Positions 50,664 to 60,095 of a stretch of 64,000 nucleotides of DNA are shown here, piece by piece. A model generated the notes under the pieces. That model did no database searches, was not told the DNA's origin, and saw only the letters and a list, made by a program, of their open reading frames with translations. A program made the translations under genes and the position numbers. Positions within the stretch are counted from its first letter, which is position 1. Every line of letters begins with the position of its first letter. The DNA comes from Lentibacillus lipolyticus (GTDB lineage Bacteria; Bacillota; Bacilli; Bacillales; Amphibacillaceae), in the NCBI GenBank assembly GCA_004145795.1, contig SEIO01000015.1, positions 1-64,000 of the forward strand, given 5' to 3'.

Positions 50664-51818
50664 TTATTGGACGAGCTTCTTACGGCGCATGTTGACGGCC
50701 AAACACACAAGACTGAACAATGCAAGCAGAATGAATCCAAGATAATAGCCGCCTGTCACATCCTTAAAAACACCTAAAACAATTGGCGGGAAAAAACCAC
50801 CAATACCGCCTGCAGCGCCAACAATTCCTGTTACAGAACCGGTATTTCCTTTGGAGACCATCGGCACAATTTTAAATACCACACCATTGCCCATGCCTGA
50901 AAAAACAGCAATAGTCAGGCAGAATATCGTAAGTAAAATGATATTTTCAGATGTAAACGCAATGATCCCTGCACATATGGCTATAACCAAAAAAATGGTA
51001 GTCAAAATTTTCTTTGGATCAAATTTATCAGCAACCATACCGCCTAATGGGCGGATAAATGTTGCTATAACGACGAAGATTGCAGCACGCTGGCCGGCAT
51101 CAACCGATGACAGATCATATAAATCCTGTAATAGCGTAGGTAAATATAGGCCAAGTGCAACAAATACACCAAATGTCAAGAAATAAAAAAGGGAAAGCAT
51201 CCACGTCTGCTGATACTTCAATGGTTCCAGCGCACTTTTGAGCGTTTTATTGCCTCCTTGCTCCCGATTCTTTGTCCCAAGGAAGAAGATAACGGCCATA
51301 AATGCAATGGCGATGGCTAAAATCCGAAATGCCCAATCAATACTGTACGTTGCAACAATGGCTGGAATAATAAAGCCTGCTACAGCTGTTCCGATATTCC
51401 CAACGCCAGCAATTCCTAATACCAGCCCCTGTTTCTCAGGCGGATACCAGCCTGATACATATGTAATAGCAATTGCAAACGTTGTTCCACCCATGCCAAT
51501 AAAAAACGCAAAAAACAGCATCCAGCCATACGAATCAGCAAAACTGGCACCAAGCAGCGGAAGAATCAGAAACAGCATAGTCAATGTATAAACATATTTA
51601 CCGCTGAATTTATCGGATAAAATACCTAATGGAATTCGCATGATAGATCCAAGAATAGTTGGTACGGCTACTAGGACACTCACTTGCGTAGCGGACAAAC
51701 CGTACAGCATCTTAATTTCCTGTGCCATTGGTGATATCATCGACCAAATGGTAAATGATACAATCATGGCGAGCGTTGAAAAAAGTAATGCAGAAGTACT
51801 TCCTTTCACTTGTTTCAT
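50664..51818 (-). CDS. narK: Nitrate/nitrite transporter NarK
   Basis: 384 residues, 12-helix MFS protein of the nitrate/nitrite porter family. LYGLSATQVSVLVAVPTILGS, GMGGTTFAIAITYVSGWYP and GMGNGVVFKIVP with GGIGGFFPP (quoted in parts) are the NNP signatures, with arginines in the right helices (MRIPLG, FIRPLGG). It is a plain version of the protein at 33834-35339. An FNR box upstream at the class II activator position suggests induction without oxygen, for nitrate import or nitrite export in anaerobic respiration. Confidence 0.9.
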   Translation of the reverse strand: MKQVKGSTSALLFSTLAMIVSFTIWSMISPMAQEIKMLYGLSATQVSVLVAVPTILGSIMRIPLGILSDKFSGKYVYTLTMLFLILPLLGASFADSYGWMLFFAFFIGMGGTTFAIAITYVSGWYPPEKQGLVLGIAGVGNIGTAVAGFIIPAIVATYSIDWAFRILAIAIAFMAVIFFLGTKNREQGGNKTLKSALEPLKYQQTWMLSLFYFLTFGVFVALGLYLPTLLQDLYDLSSVDAGQRAAIFVVIATFIRPLGGMVADKFDPKKILTTIFLVIAICAGIIAFTSENIILLTIFCLTIAVFSGMGNGVVFKIVPMVSKGNTGSVTGIVGAAGGIGGFFPPIVLGVFKDVTGGYYLGFILLALFSLVCLAVNMRRKKLVQ

Positions 51819-51944
51819 AGGTAGTTCCTCCTTTACATTTGGTAACTAATGAAATCATCTCAATCATTGCCACCTTGCTGACAAAAACAATTTTAAGTAC
51901 CATTCCCAATAAGACACATGTTTGATCTTTCACATTGTGCATTC

Positions 51945-51986
51945 ATTATAACAATAGACCTAATACTGCTTGTGAGTCATATCACT
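51945..51986 (-). promoter_or_regulatory. narK promoter with FNR box
   Basis: TGTGAGTCATATCACT (51971-51986) is TGTGA-N6-TCAC, the FNR consensus. The minus-strand -10 TATAAT is at 51945-51950, so the start point is near 51938 and the box is centred at about -41, the classical position for FNR activation. The divergent carbonic anhydrase lies 80 bases on the other side. Confidence 0.75.
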
Positions 51987-52063
51987 TTATTAGAAAAAAA
52001 TGTGACAAATAGGTAAAATAAAATTGATTTACGATCTCATTAATACTAGGAGGACTGATGGAA

Positions 52064-52615
52064 ATGCATCTTGAGGAAATGCTGACATTCAACAGGAGTT
52101 TTGTAGAAAAAGAAGAATTTGAATCGTACCGGACCGACAACATCCCTAATAAACGAACGGTCATTTTCACTTGTATGGATACTAGATTGGTTGAACTGCT
52201 GCCAAAAGCGCTAAACATCCAGAATGGCGATGTCAAAATGGTCAAAAATGGTGGGGCGATTATCCGGAAACCGTTTGACAGTATAATGAAAAGCATACTG
52301 GTGGCCATTTATGAACTGAAAGCGGAGCAAGTCATTGTTATCGGTCATTATGACTGTGGCATGTCACATATGGATACAAACGCCTTTAAACAAAAAATGA
52401 CCGACAATGGTGTTTCTAGGGAAACGCTAGATACATTGGAACACGCCGGGATTGATTTAGATGAAGAATTTAGAGGTTTTGATTCCATTGAGGACTCCGT
52501 TCGAAACAGTGTCTCCATCATCCGGAACCATCCTTTGCTTCCATCCTATGTAAAAACCCATGGACTAGCGATTGATCCAGCAACAGGCAAGGTTGATCTG
52601 ATTACACAAGAATAA
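52064..52615 (+). CDS. Beta-class carbonic anhydrase
   Basis: 183 residues; zinc enzyme converting CO2 and bicarbonate. Ligands C37 and D39 in TCMDTRL, H95 and C98 in IGHYDCGM; the Asp-Arg dyad is C37-M-D39-T-R41. Resembles B. subtilis YtiB. I start at ATG 52064, 10 bases after AGGAGG, since homologues begin there; ATG 52058 is 4 bases from it. Terminator at 52617-52653. Confidence 0.88.
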   Translation: MHLEEMLTFNRSFVEKEEFESYRTDNIPNKRTVIFTCMDTRLVELLPKALNIQNGDVKMVKNGGAIIRKPFDSIMKSILVAIYELKAEQVIVIGHYDCGMSHMDTNAFKQKMTDNGVSRETLDTLEHAGIDLDEEFRGFDSIEDSVRNSVSIIRNHPLLPSYVKTHGLAIDPATGKVDLITQE

Positions 52616-52616
52616 T

Positions 52617-52653
52617 GAAAAATTCCAGTCACCTTGATGACTGGAATTTTTTC
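52617..52653 (+). terminator. Terminator of the carbonic anhydrase gene
   Basis: Stem AAAATTCCAGTCA / TGACTGGAATTTT followed by T. Confidence 0.8.
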
Positions 52654-52701
52654 GTATAATGTTGGATCCATGTTCGGATTTTCGTTTGCTTCCGTATTTT
52701 T

Positions 52702-53940
52702 TTAATTCTTTACAGCTTCGTTTTTTAGTAGCCCGTCCTGATACTCGTCACTTTCATCCACATCGTCTGCTGCCAACCCGGACAAGACATGGACACGCAA
52801 TATGAAGCCGGCCAATTTATTTTCTTCATTGACAACGGCCAGCGGAAAACTGGATTCCAATGCTTTCGGAATGAGGTCATTTACATATTCATCCTTTTGC
52901 ACAATGGTGATATCCGTACGCATCACATCCTGCAGTGACTTTTTCTCTTTTAGTCCTTGGATTGCATCGTCAATGGTGACAATTCCTTTTACATGACGGC
53001 TGCGGTCAACCACAAACACACTGGATATTCCATTCTCTTCCATTTCCTTACGAGCAACATTCAACCCGTCCTTCATGGAAACAAGGGCATTTGGCTGGAT
53101 CATAATGTGTTCCGCCTGGAAGACTTTGGAGCGGTCAATATCGCGGATAAAGTCAGCAATATAATCGTTAGCAGGTTTTTCTAAAATCTCCTCCGGCGTT
53201 CCGATTTGATTAACTTTTCCATCTTTCATAACAGCTACCCGATCGCCCAATTTGAATGCTTCATTCACATCGTGCGTAATAAAGATAATTGTTTTTTGCA
53301 GCCGCTCCTGAATATCAAGCAGTTCCAGCTGCATTTCCCGGCGAATAAGCGGATCCAATGCACTGAATGGCTCGTCCATCAACAGAATATCCGGATCATT
53401 GGCAAGCGCGCGAGCAAGACCGACACGCTGCTGCATACCACCGGATAACTCGTCCGGATATTTATCTTCATACCCTTTCAGACCGACACTTTCAATATTT
53501 TTTTGTGCAATCTCACGCCGTTCCTCTTTGGAAATATTACGGACTTCCAGGCCGTACTCGACGTTTGCCATAATGGTCCGGTGATTAAAAAGACCGAAAT
53601 GCTGGAAAACCATCGCTACTTTTTTCTGACGCACTTCCTTCAGTTTTGCACGGGTGGATTTAACAATGTCTTCCCCGTCAATTTGAATGGCGCCGTCCGT
53701 TGGTTTATTCAACATGTTAAAGCATCGGATAAGCGTTGATTTCCCGCTTCCGGAAAGACCCATGATAACAAAAATTTCTCCTTCTTCAATTTCCATTGAT
53801 GCATCATAGACACCAACCGTGTGGCCCGTTTCTGCCAGTATTTCCTCTTTAGACATGCCATTTTTGATTTTGGGTATAACTGATTTTGGTCTTGGTCCGA
53901 AGATTTTGGAAACATGTTCAAGTTGTATTTTTGGAGCCAT
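52702..53940 (-). CDS. Second OpuA-type ABC transporter ATPase
   Basis: 412 residues, same build as OpuAA at 13095: ABC domain with Walker [10 protein letters not shown], signature LSGGMQQR, Walker [13 protein letters not shown] and ITHD, then two CBS domains (about 280-400) and an acidic tail ([12 protein letters not shown]). It shares the N-terminal [13 protein letters not shown] block. Its ATG shares one base with the permease stop (TAATG). Last gene of the operon, so the order binding protein-permease-ATPase is the reverse of the first operon. A quaternary amine importer with ionic-strength gating is inferred. Confidence 0.9.
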   Translation of the reverse strand: MAPKIQLEHVSKIFGPRPKSVIPKIKNGMSKEEILAETGHTVGVYDASMEIEEGEIFVIMGLSGSGKSTLIRCFNMLNKPTDGAIQIDGEDIVKSTRAKLKEVRQKKVAMVFQHFGLFNHRTIMANVEYGLEVRNISKEERREIAQKNIESVGLKGYEDKYPDELSGGMQQRVGLARALANDPDILLMDEPFSALDPLIRREMQLELLDIQERLQKTIIFITHDVNEAFKLGDRVAVMKDGKVNQIGTPEEILEKPANDYIADFIRDIDRSKVFQAEHIMIQPNALVSMKDGLNVARKEMEENGISSVFVVDRSRHVKGIVTIDDAIQGLKEKKSLQDVMRTDITIVQKDEYVNDLIPKALESSFPLAVVNEENKLAGFILRVHVLSGLAADDVDESDEYQDGLLKNEAVKN

Positions 53941-54797
53941 TAGCTTATCCTCCTGTGTTTTTGAAATTTATCTGCTAGTCCACCGACAATACGGTCAATA
54001 ATAACAGCAAGGAATACAATGCTAATACCAGCCTCAGCACCAAGTGCAATATCAATTTGATTAATCGACACCAGCACTTGTTCACCAAGTCCTTGTGCAC
54101 CAACCATGGAGGCAATCACGACCATGGCCAGAGCCATCATCGTTGTCTGGTTCACACCTGCCATAATCGTGGGAAGTGCTTGTGGGAGCTGTATTTTAAA
54201 CAGCATTTGCCATCTGGATGAGCCAAATGATTCGGCTGATTCGATTACTTCCTTGTCTACACCCCTGATGGCTAGTTCCGTAAGTCTGATAACGGGAGGA
54301 ATAGCATAAATTAACGTTGCAAAAATAGCGGAAACGTTACCTAATCCGAAGAAAAAGATAGCGGGAATCAGATAAACGAAAGTCGGCATGGTCTGCATCG
54401 CATCAAGAATTGGCCGCATGACAATCGAAAACCGTTTACTAAAAGCCATCCACACGCCAAGTGGAATGCCGAGTGCCAGAGAAATAATAACCGCAGTCAT
54501 CACAATGGCAATCGTCGTCATCATATCTTCCCATAATTCGAACGTACCAACCAAAAACATAAATACACCATAAACAATACCAGCTGGAAGCGATTTAAAA
54601 TACCAGCCAAGCAATATAATTAGCGCAATAAATAGCCACCAAGGCATGCCTATCAGAATTTGTTCAATACCATTAATAAAATTGGATGAAACAATATAAA
54701 TGAACTCGAAAAACGCATCAAGCGACGTATTTAAATAATTCACGAATGATTCAATGTAACTACCAAATTGAAATGTTATATCAGGAAAAACATCCAT
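53940..54797 (-). CDS. Second OpuA-type ABC transporter permease
   Basis: 285 residues, about seven helices, with the EAA loop [29 protein letters not shown] in place. The N-terminal region ([22 protein letters not shown]) parallels the OpuAB amphipathic helix. Middle gene of the operon 55880 to 52702. Ends in a basic tail KFQKHRRIS. Confidence 0.9.
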   Translation of the reverse strand: MDVFPDITFQFGSYIESFVNYLNTSLDAFFEFIYIVSSNFINGIEQILIGMPWWLFIALIILLGWYFKSLPAGIVYGVFMFLVGTFELWEDMMTTIAIVMTAVIISLALGIPLGVWMAFSKRFSIVMRPILDAMQTMPTFVYLIPAIFFFGLGNVSAIFATLIYAIPPVIRLTELAIRGVDKEVIESAESFGSSRWQMLFKIQLPQALPTIMAGVNQTTMMALAMVVIASMVGAQGLGEQVLVSINQIDIALGAEAGISIVFLAVIIDRIVGGLADKFQKHRRIS

Positions 54798-54828
54798 CTA
54801 ATCCCACCTTTTTCTATTAGAATAGGAA

Positions 54829-54854
54829 AGCAGCCAGCCAGTGGGCCAGCTGCT
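54829..54854 (-). other. Intercistronic hairpin after the binding-protein gene
   Basis: AGCAGC / GCTGCT with inner GCC / GGC. No T run. As in the first operon, a hairpin lies beside the binding-protein gene, here after it, where it could stabilise that part of the mRNA. Confidence 0.5.
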
Positions 54855-54863
54855 CCTTATTGA

Positions 54864-55880
54864 TTATTCCATAGCATCTTTGACTTTTTTCGCCACGTCA
54901 TCAGGAATCCAGCTAGTCCACACGTCTTCATGTTTGTTCATCCACCAATTGGCTGCTTCCTCCGCAGATGCATCTTCATTTTCGTTCATATAGTCTAACG
55001 CTTCTTCCGTCAGCGCACTGCTAGTTTCATAGTTTTTAAGGAAATCAACCACTTTAGGTGCGGCATCAGGTATATCTTTATGAACGGCAACAACAACGTC
55101 ATTTGGCGGTGACTGTGTCGCTTTTGTCTTTTCGTATACCTCAGGATCATATTCCGGTTCCTGCAGCAATGTTAAATCATATTTAGCTGTCACAGCTGTC
55201 GGTGACCAGTAGTAGCCTACCCATGGCTCACCAGCTTCATATGCGTCAGCCAATGATGCGACAATAGCTGCATCGGACCCAGGTTTAAAATTCACGAACG
55301 ACTCGTTTAGCCCGTAAGAATCCATTTTTTTCGTAATTGCTTTTTCGATTTGCCATCCACTTGGCGCATTAATCAAACGCCCTTTTCCCGGTTCTGCCGG
55401 ATCTTCAAATAGTTCCGGGTATTTCTTCAGATCTTCAACTGTTTTTAAATCCGGAGCCATTGGTTCGATGCCACGTTCTTCGTCACCTTCAATGACGTAT
55501 GTAGGAACATATAATCCTTGATTATTATCATCAAAATTTACCGATACCTTCTCAAAATCGCCTGCTTCAATCGCTTCTTCATACACTTCTTTTATGTTAT
55601 CGGTCCATACCTCCATGTAAACGTCAATATCGCCTTCCCGCAATCCTTGGATGGTCGCCGCGGTTGAGCCGGGTGTTACTTCCGTATCAATGCCATAACC
55701 TTCTTCAATGATCTTCTGGGCGATGGAATTGTGAACTCTGATACTGTTCCACCCTGCATCAGCAAAAACAAGCTTATCCACTTTTTTCTCTGAACCCGAT
55801 TCAGCTTCCGAATCTGAGCCGCCACAAGCAGCCAATACGGCCAGCATCAGCGCAGCTGCCAAAAGTAATAACTTTTTCAT
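54864..55880 (-). CDS. OpuAC-domain substrate-binding lipoprotein, second system
   Basis: 338 residues. Lipobox LAAC (C19), short acidic linker, then an OpuAC-type (ProX-like) fold: FADAGWNSIRVHNSIAQ, EVWTDNIKEVYEE, NAPSGWQIEKAI, GEPWVGYYWSP. Tryptophans and tyrosines are spaced for a quaternary ammonium ligand, but the set differs clearly from OpuAC at 11217, so the substrate may be another compound such as choline, proline betaine or carnitine. First gene of its operon. AAAGGGG precedes the ATG. Confidence 0.85.
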   Translation of the reverse strand: MKKLLLLAAALMLAVLAACGGSDSEAESGSEKKVDKLVFADAGWNSIRVHNSIAQKIIEEGYGIDTEVTPGSTAATIQGLREGDIDVYMEVWTDNIKEVYEEAIEAGDFEKVSVNFDDNNQGLYVPTYVIEGDEERGIEPMAPDLKTVEDLKKYPELFEDPAEPGKGRLINAPSGWQIEKAITKKMDSYGLNESFVNFKPGSDAAIVASLADAYEAGEPWVGYYWSPTAVTAKYDLTLLQEPEYDPEVYEKTKATQSPPNDVVVAVHKDIPDAAPKVVDFLKNYETSSALTEEALDYMNENEDASAEEAANWWMNKHEDVWTSWIPDDVAKKVKDAME

Positions 55881-56045
55881 TTAATTACCCCTTTTTGTCT
55901 AATTTTGTTTTATTCCCAAAACAGTAAAGAAACTGACTTCCGTCGCTAAAATGACGTGAAAACATATGTCCCTGAAGGTGTGAAAGGTGACAAGACGTGC
56001 ATGAACGAAGCATTGTGCGGCTTAAATCTCTTGCAAACACTATTT

Positions 56046-56074
56046 ATCTTAATAGACAAAATAGTTTTTATCAA
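56046..56074 (-). promoter_or_regulatory. Promoter of the second OpuA-type operon
   Basis: Minus strand TTGATA (56069-56074), 17 bases, TAAGAT (56046-56051). Leader of about 160 bases. The gap 55881-56278 has no gene that I can support. Confidence 0.6.
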
Positions 56075-56278
56075 ACCGCAAATTTATTGATATACTCCGA
56101 TTAACACAGATATAACGAGGTTATCTCACAATAACGTACAGATCATTGCCTAATATTGCGAAATACTCCGTATATCAACAGAAAAGCATTCAGTTGTCTT
56201 ATTGTTAACCAAGGCCAGACACTCACAATGTCTCCTTGTACCACCATTTGTCCTCTTTAGAACGCACGATTACATAGA

Positions 56279-56310
56279 AAAACTGCCTCCAACGTTGGGA
56301 GGCAGTTTTT
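56279..56310 (-). terminator. Terminator of murG
   Basis: Stem AACTGCCTCC / GGAGGCAGTT followed by T on both strands, overlapping the stop at 56309. Confidence 0.8.
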
Positions 56311-57382
56311 ATTGAGCGGCCGTTTCCTTAATAATCTCTATTACACGGCTGCGCGCTTTTTCACTTTGGTAATTTTTCATATGATCCATCATAATCGGTG
56401 CCTGTTTCTTCAGTTTTTTTAACTCCTGCACTAGCGAGTCTGTGGTCAGATCTTCTTCCTCGAGGACATTGGCATAGTTTTTCTCTTTGAAAGAATTGGC
56501 ATTAATGATCTGGTCTCCCCTGCTTGCCGAACGAGACAATGGGACAAGCAGCATTGGTTTTCTTAATGCCAAAAACTCAAAAATCGCATTAGCACCAGCA
56601 CGTGACAGAACAAAATCCGCAGCAGCAAACATATTCTTTAAATCCTCATGGACGTATTCAAACTGCACGTACCCCTCTTGTTCGACGGAGGGGTCCATTT
56701 TTCCTGATCCACAAATGTGGGCAATCTGAAATTCAGGCAACAGTTGATCAAGGCTGTCCCGGACAGTCTGATTAATCTTTTCCGATCCGCCGCTCCCGCC
56801 CATAATAAGAAGAACTGGTTTTGCCTTCGTGAATCCACACAATTCAAGCCCGTGTGTTTTATCTCCTTCAAACAGCTCATCGCGTATAACAGCGCCAACA
56901 TATTCCGCTTTCTTCTCGGGAAGATAGTCCATCGTTTCTGGGAACGTTGCCAGTACTTTTTTCGCAAATGGCATTGCCAATTTGTTGGCAAGCCCCGGCG
57001 TGAAATCCGACTCATGAATAACCGCCTGTACCCCACGAAGCTTTGCAGCAACAATCACCGGGACAGATACAAAGCCGCCTTTGGAGAAGACAACCGACGG
57101 CTTCCGTTTGCCAATGATGCGCCATGATTCAAGTGTTCCTTTCAGCACTTTAAATGGATCCTTCATATTTTCCTTTGACAGGTAACGTCGCAATTTCCCC
57201 GTTGACACTGGATGATATGTAACGCCTTCCAGCGGTTCAATCAGCCTGCGCTCGATCCCCTGCCTGGAACCAATATAATCAATGTCCCACCCTTCTTTCC
57301 GAAATTTCGGAATCAGGGCCATGTTGACGATGACATGCCCAGCCGTACCACCGCCGGTAAACAGAATTCGATTTGTTTTCAT
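56309..57382 (-). CDS. murG: MurG-type UDP-GlcNAc:lipid I N-acetylglucosaminyltransferase
   Basis: Adds GlcNAc to lipid I in peptidoglycan synthesis at the inner face of the membrane. 357 residues, two Rossmann domains: [17 protein letters not shown], the third G loop as [11 protein letters not shown], and [23 protein letters not shown] for UDP-GlcNAc binding. It stands alone, away from any division and cell wall cluster, which fits the second MurG-like copy that several bacilli have; it may then act on a variant substrate or under special conditions. AAGGAG lies 13 bases before ATG 57382. Confidence 0.85.
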   Translation of the reverse strand: MKTNRILFTGGGTAGHVIVNMALIPKFRKEGWDIDYIGSRQGIERRLIEPLEGVTYHPVSTGKLRRYLSKENMKDPFKVLKGTLESWRIIGKRKPSVVFSKGGFVSVPVIVAAKLRGVQAVIHESDFTPGLANKLAMPFAKKVLATFPETMDYLPEKKAEYVGAVIRDELFEGDKTHGLELCGFTKAKPVLLIMGGSGGSEKINQTVRDSLDQLLPEFQIAHICGSGKMDPSVEQEGYVQFEYVHEDLKNMFAAADFVLSRAGANAIFEFLALRKPMLLVPLSRSASRGDQIINANSFKEKNYANVLEEEDLTTDSLVQELKKLKKQAPIMMDHMKNYQSEKARSRVIEIIKETAAQ

Positions 57383-57597
57383 ATAACCCAAGCACTCCTT
57401 CTTTGGTAACACACTGAAAAAACTAAGGCATACCTCACCCTCAACCGAACGCCGAAGTTTTTTTATATTATGAATATTTCCTGAGGATGAAGTAAAACGA
57501 TATAATCATTTAGAATCAATTTTTACTCCTTCTATCCTAATGGAAAATGATGTAGAAAGGAAGAGTATTATGCATGAAACATCCACTTACATAGTAC

Positions 57598-57627
57598 AAA
57601 AGCCACCTCCGATGAAAAGGTGACTTT
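57598..57627 (-). terminator. Terminator of the nucleoside transporter gene
   Basis: Stem AAAAGcCACCT / AGGTGaCTTTT, T run on both strands. A single degenerate unit of the 42-bp repeat (GGGGCGATTCCCTGCCCGA) lies between it and the gene. Confidence 0.6.
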
Positions 57628-57683
57628 TTAATCAAGCTAAATCGGGGCGATTCCCTGCCCGACACGGCGAATTATCGAATTCC

Positions 57684-58874
57684 TTAAAGAAACAATCCTG
57701 CAATGGTTCCTGACAAAATCGAAGCGAGTGTCGCACCAATCAGTAATTTCATACCAAAACCGGACACCTGTACTGCTTTTTTACTGTCGATTCCCTGAAC
57801 AGTTCCAGCAATAATACCAATCGATGAGAAATTAGCAAAGCTAGTCAGAAATACTGATACGATACCTACTGTTTTTTCCGACATGCCTCCAAGGATATCC
57901 TGGAACTCAAGCATGGCAACAAATTCGTTCGTGACAATCTTGGTGCCCATCACACCACCTGCCTCAATGACTTCTCCAGGTGAAATGCCCATCAGTATGC
58001 CAATTGGAGCGATGATATAGCCAAGAATCTCTTGTAACGTCACACCTGCAAATACAAACTGAATCAGCCAATTAACCAATTCAAGTGATGCAATAAATGC
58101 AATCAGCATGGCAGCAACAATTAAGGCAATTTTTCCACCGTCAAGCGCTCCGTTACTCATTGCCTCAAAAATGCTCTTATCGTTGGATACATCTTTTACA
58201 TCCACCACATCTTCCTCTTCAGGCACTTGCACCGGTGCAATGACAGATGCCATAATTAATGCACTGAACATGTTAAGCGGCAAGGCTGCCAATACATATT
58301 GCGGCGGGAGAATCTGCAAGTAAGCTCCGACAATGGATGCCGATACGGAGCCCATTGCTGATGCACTAACAATATAAAGTCGATTATTATTTAAATGATG
58401 GAACTGGGTCTTAACCGCCAGCAAAGCCTCTGACTGACCAAAAAAGATACTGTTCACCGCATTAAAGGATTCTACCTTTGGCAGCCCGGTAATTTTTGAC
58501 AGCAATCCGCCTAAGTATTTGATAATCGGTGGCAGAATGCGCAAATAGGTAAGAACAGACAATATTGTCGAGAAAAAGATGATGAGCAACAGGACATTAA
58601 AGAAGAAAACACTTCCGCCTTCTGCTATCTGGATACCTCCGACAACAAAGTCCACTCCTTTGCTTCCGAACTCAATCAGCTTATTGAAGCCCGCCGATAT
58701 CCCATTAATAACCGAGCGGCCAATACCCGTGTTAAACATGAACCATGTGATGACAAGCTGGAAAAGAAGCATGACGCCAATACCTTTCACATTAATATGC
58801 TTCTTGTCATTCGACATGAAATACGCTAAAACCAATACAACCATGATTGCTAATATCCCAAAAATAATACCCAC
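57684..58874 (-). CDS. nupC: NupC/CNT-family nucleoside transporter
   Basis: 396 residues, concentrative nucleoside transporter driven by H+ or Na+. Re-entrant hairpin motif GQSEALLAVK, then SASAMGSVSASIVGAYLQ, and the second hairpin GVMGTKIVTNEFVAMLEF (quoted as MGTKIVTNEFVA) are diagnostic of the family. Start is GTG 58874 with GGGAGG 7 bases upstream. Which nucleosides are carried cannot be told. Confidence 0.92.
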   Translation of the reverse strand: MGIIFGILAIMVVLVLAYFMSNDKKHINVKGIGVMLLFQLVITWFMFNTGIGRSVINGISAGFNKLIEFGSKGVDFVVGGIQIAEGGSVFFFNVLLLIIFFSTILSVLTYLRILPPIIKYLGGLLSKITGLPKVESFNAVNSIFFGQSEALLAVKTQFHHLNNNRLYIVSASAMGSVSASIVGAYLQILPPQYVLAALPLNMFSALIMASVIAPVQVPEEEDVVDVKDVSNDKSIFEAMSNGALDGGKIALIVAAMLIAFIASLELVNWLIQFVFAGVTLQEILGYIIAPIGILMGISPGEVIEAGGVMGTKIVTNEFVAMLEFQDILGGMSEKTVGIVSVFLTSFANFSSIGIIAGTVQGIDSKKAVQVSGFGMKLLIGATLASILSGTIAGLFL

Positions 58875-58950
58875 TGGTTTGCCTCCCTATGATGTATAGC
58901 GAATGCAGCTATCATGAAACTGCTTACAAATCCGCTTTTTTTCAAAAACA

Positions 58951-58979
58951 ATTTTAACAGGTTGTCAGACGTCCAGCAA
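58951..58979 (-). promoter_or_regulatory. Promoter of nupC
   Basis: Minus strand TTGCTG (58974-58979), 17 bases, TAAAAT (58951-58956). Leader of about 70 bases. The remainder of 58980-59232 holds nothing I can assign except an extended -10 (TGG-TATACT, 59203-59211) for the next gene. Confidence 0.6.
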
Positions 58980-59232
58980 ATTAAAAATTTACCAACCTTG
59001 CATACGCAGTCCTATTAGTTATACCCTGTGCTAAAGAGTTTTAACACGAACCACAGAACGAAAAATTCATTTACTTATTAAAATTAAAAGTTACATGCTT
59101 GGACTTCTGGAAATCCAGTTTTTTGTCTGGAACAAAAGTGAACTTTTAGATGCGCGCCTTGCATCAAAATGAAAATTTGGAAAGATGCATTTATCACACA
59201 CATGGTATACTATCAAAAAGGGAGGTGAGTTG

Positions 59233-59658
59233 ATGAGTGGGGAAATGAACATGATCCTGACAGAAATACAAAAAGTTAACCAACGTTTGGATACAATGGA
59301 CAATGAAATAAAGGACTTCCGCAATGAGGTGAACGAAAAATTCAATGCTATTGACGCCAATTTCGCTGCTATTGATGATAAGTTCGCCGCCATTGATGCC
59401 AGATTCAACGACATCGATGATAAGTTCGCTGACAATGATGCCAGATTCAACGACATCGATCGCAGGTTCGTTGAAATGAACGACAGATTCCACGGATTGG
59501 AAAGCAGATTTTCAAACGTAGAAGAACAATTACGGGTTGTCAAAGGGCAGACTGCCAAAAACTATGAACTTTTAATTACGATGGAAGACAGATTTCGTGA
59601 AAAAGGACTTGAATGGGAAACAGACATCAAATTATTGAAAAAAGCTATCACAAACTGA
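59233..59658 (+). CDS. Heptad-repeat coiled-coil protein
   Basis: 141 residues. After MSGEMNMILTEIQKVNQRLD, nine consecutive seven-residue units of the form F-x-x-I-D-x-x (FNAIDAN, FAAIDDK, FAAIDAR, FNDIDDK, FADNDAR, FNDIDRR, FVEMNDR, FHGLESR, FSNVEEQ), then a non-repeat tail. At DNA level this is a 21/42-bp tandem repeat. Such rods occur in phage tail fibre and unknown bacillar proteins; a trimeric or dimeric coil is likely. GGGAGGTGAG stands before the ATG. No phage genes are near, and function is unknown. Confidence 0.75.
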   Translation: MSGEMNMILTEIQKVNQRLDTMDNEIKDFRNEVNEKFNAIDANFAAIDDKFAAIDARFNDIDDKFADNDARFNDIDRRFVEMNDRFHGLESRFSNVEEQLRVVKGQTAKNYELLITMEDRFREKGLEWETDIKLLKKAITN

Positions 59659-59699
59659 CCTAACAACATACCATCCTCTTTATACTATTTCCATAAAGA

Positions 59700-60000
59700 A
59701 AGTGAACGAACAATTAGTGATACAATGTACTAAACATTCGTCGTTTAGTCAGCAATAGTAGTTGTCCGTAATGAAAGGTGACCGACTCCTCGAAAAAGAA
59801 AGGCACTTTTTCTTCGTTCGATGTGTCGCTGTCGCAGCTTACCTTGTCCTGTCGCAACACCTGCACTAGTACATCCTGTACGTCGAAGGCTGAAGCAGCC
59901 CTGAGGAAAGCTTGTCACCTTTTATGCAGGACAACGGCAGCATAAAATAAAACATAATGTTCGTGATTTCATTACTCTCTATGAATTATGAAACTGACTC
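59700..60000. repeat. MITE-like composite repeat, copy E
   Basis: Shares with the element at 46042 the segment from CAGCAATA...GTTGT through GTGACCGACTCCT, the CCCTGAGGAAAGC block, TGCAGGACAACGG and the right end TATGAAACTGACTCA. Closed by GAAAGGTGAC / GTCACCTTT. The middle is replaced by AAAGGCACTTTTTCTTC and an AGGAT-loop hairpin (GTAC-ATCCT-GTAC, 59869-59881). The left end is degenerate. A -10 like TGA-TACAAT is at 59718-59726. It lies between the coiled-coil gene and the odh terminator. Confidence 0.7.
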
Positions 60001-60006
60001 AAAGTG

Positions 60007-60050
60007 TAAAAAACCCCCGCAAGGACTTTGCATCCAAGCGGGGGTTTCAT
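60007..60050 (-). terminator. Terminator of odhAB
   Basis: Minus strand AAACCCCCGC / GCGGGGGTTT stem followed by TTTAC. It is 190 bases after the odhB stop; a repeat lies in between, inside the 3' untranslated region. Confidence 0.8.
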
Positions 60051-60095
60051 TTAAAGATAAGTATAAAATTTTTGGCTCTGTTAAGCTCTTTGTCA

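Noticed and set aside
57570-57623. 17-codon plus-strand frame after a ribosome-binding-site-like AAAGGAAG
   Set aside because: Too short to support, and it lies within the terminator hairpin of nupC.
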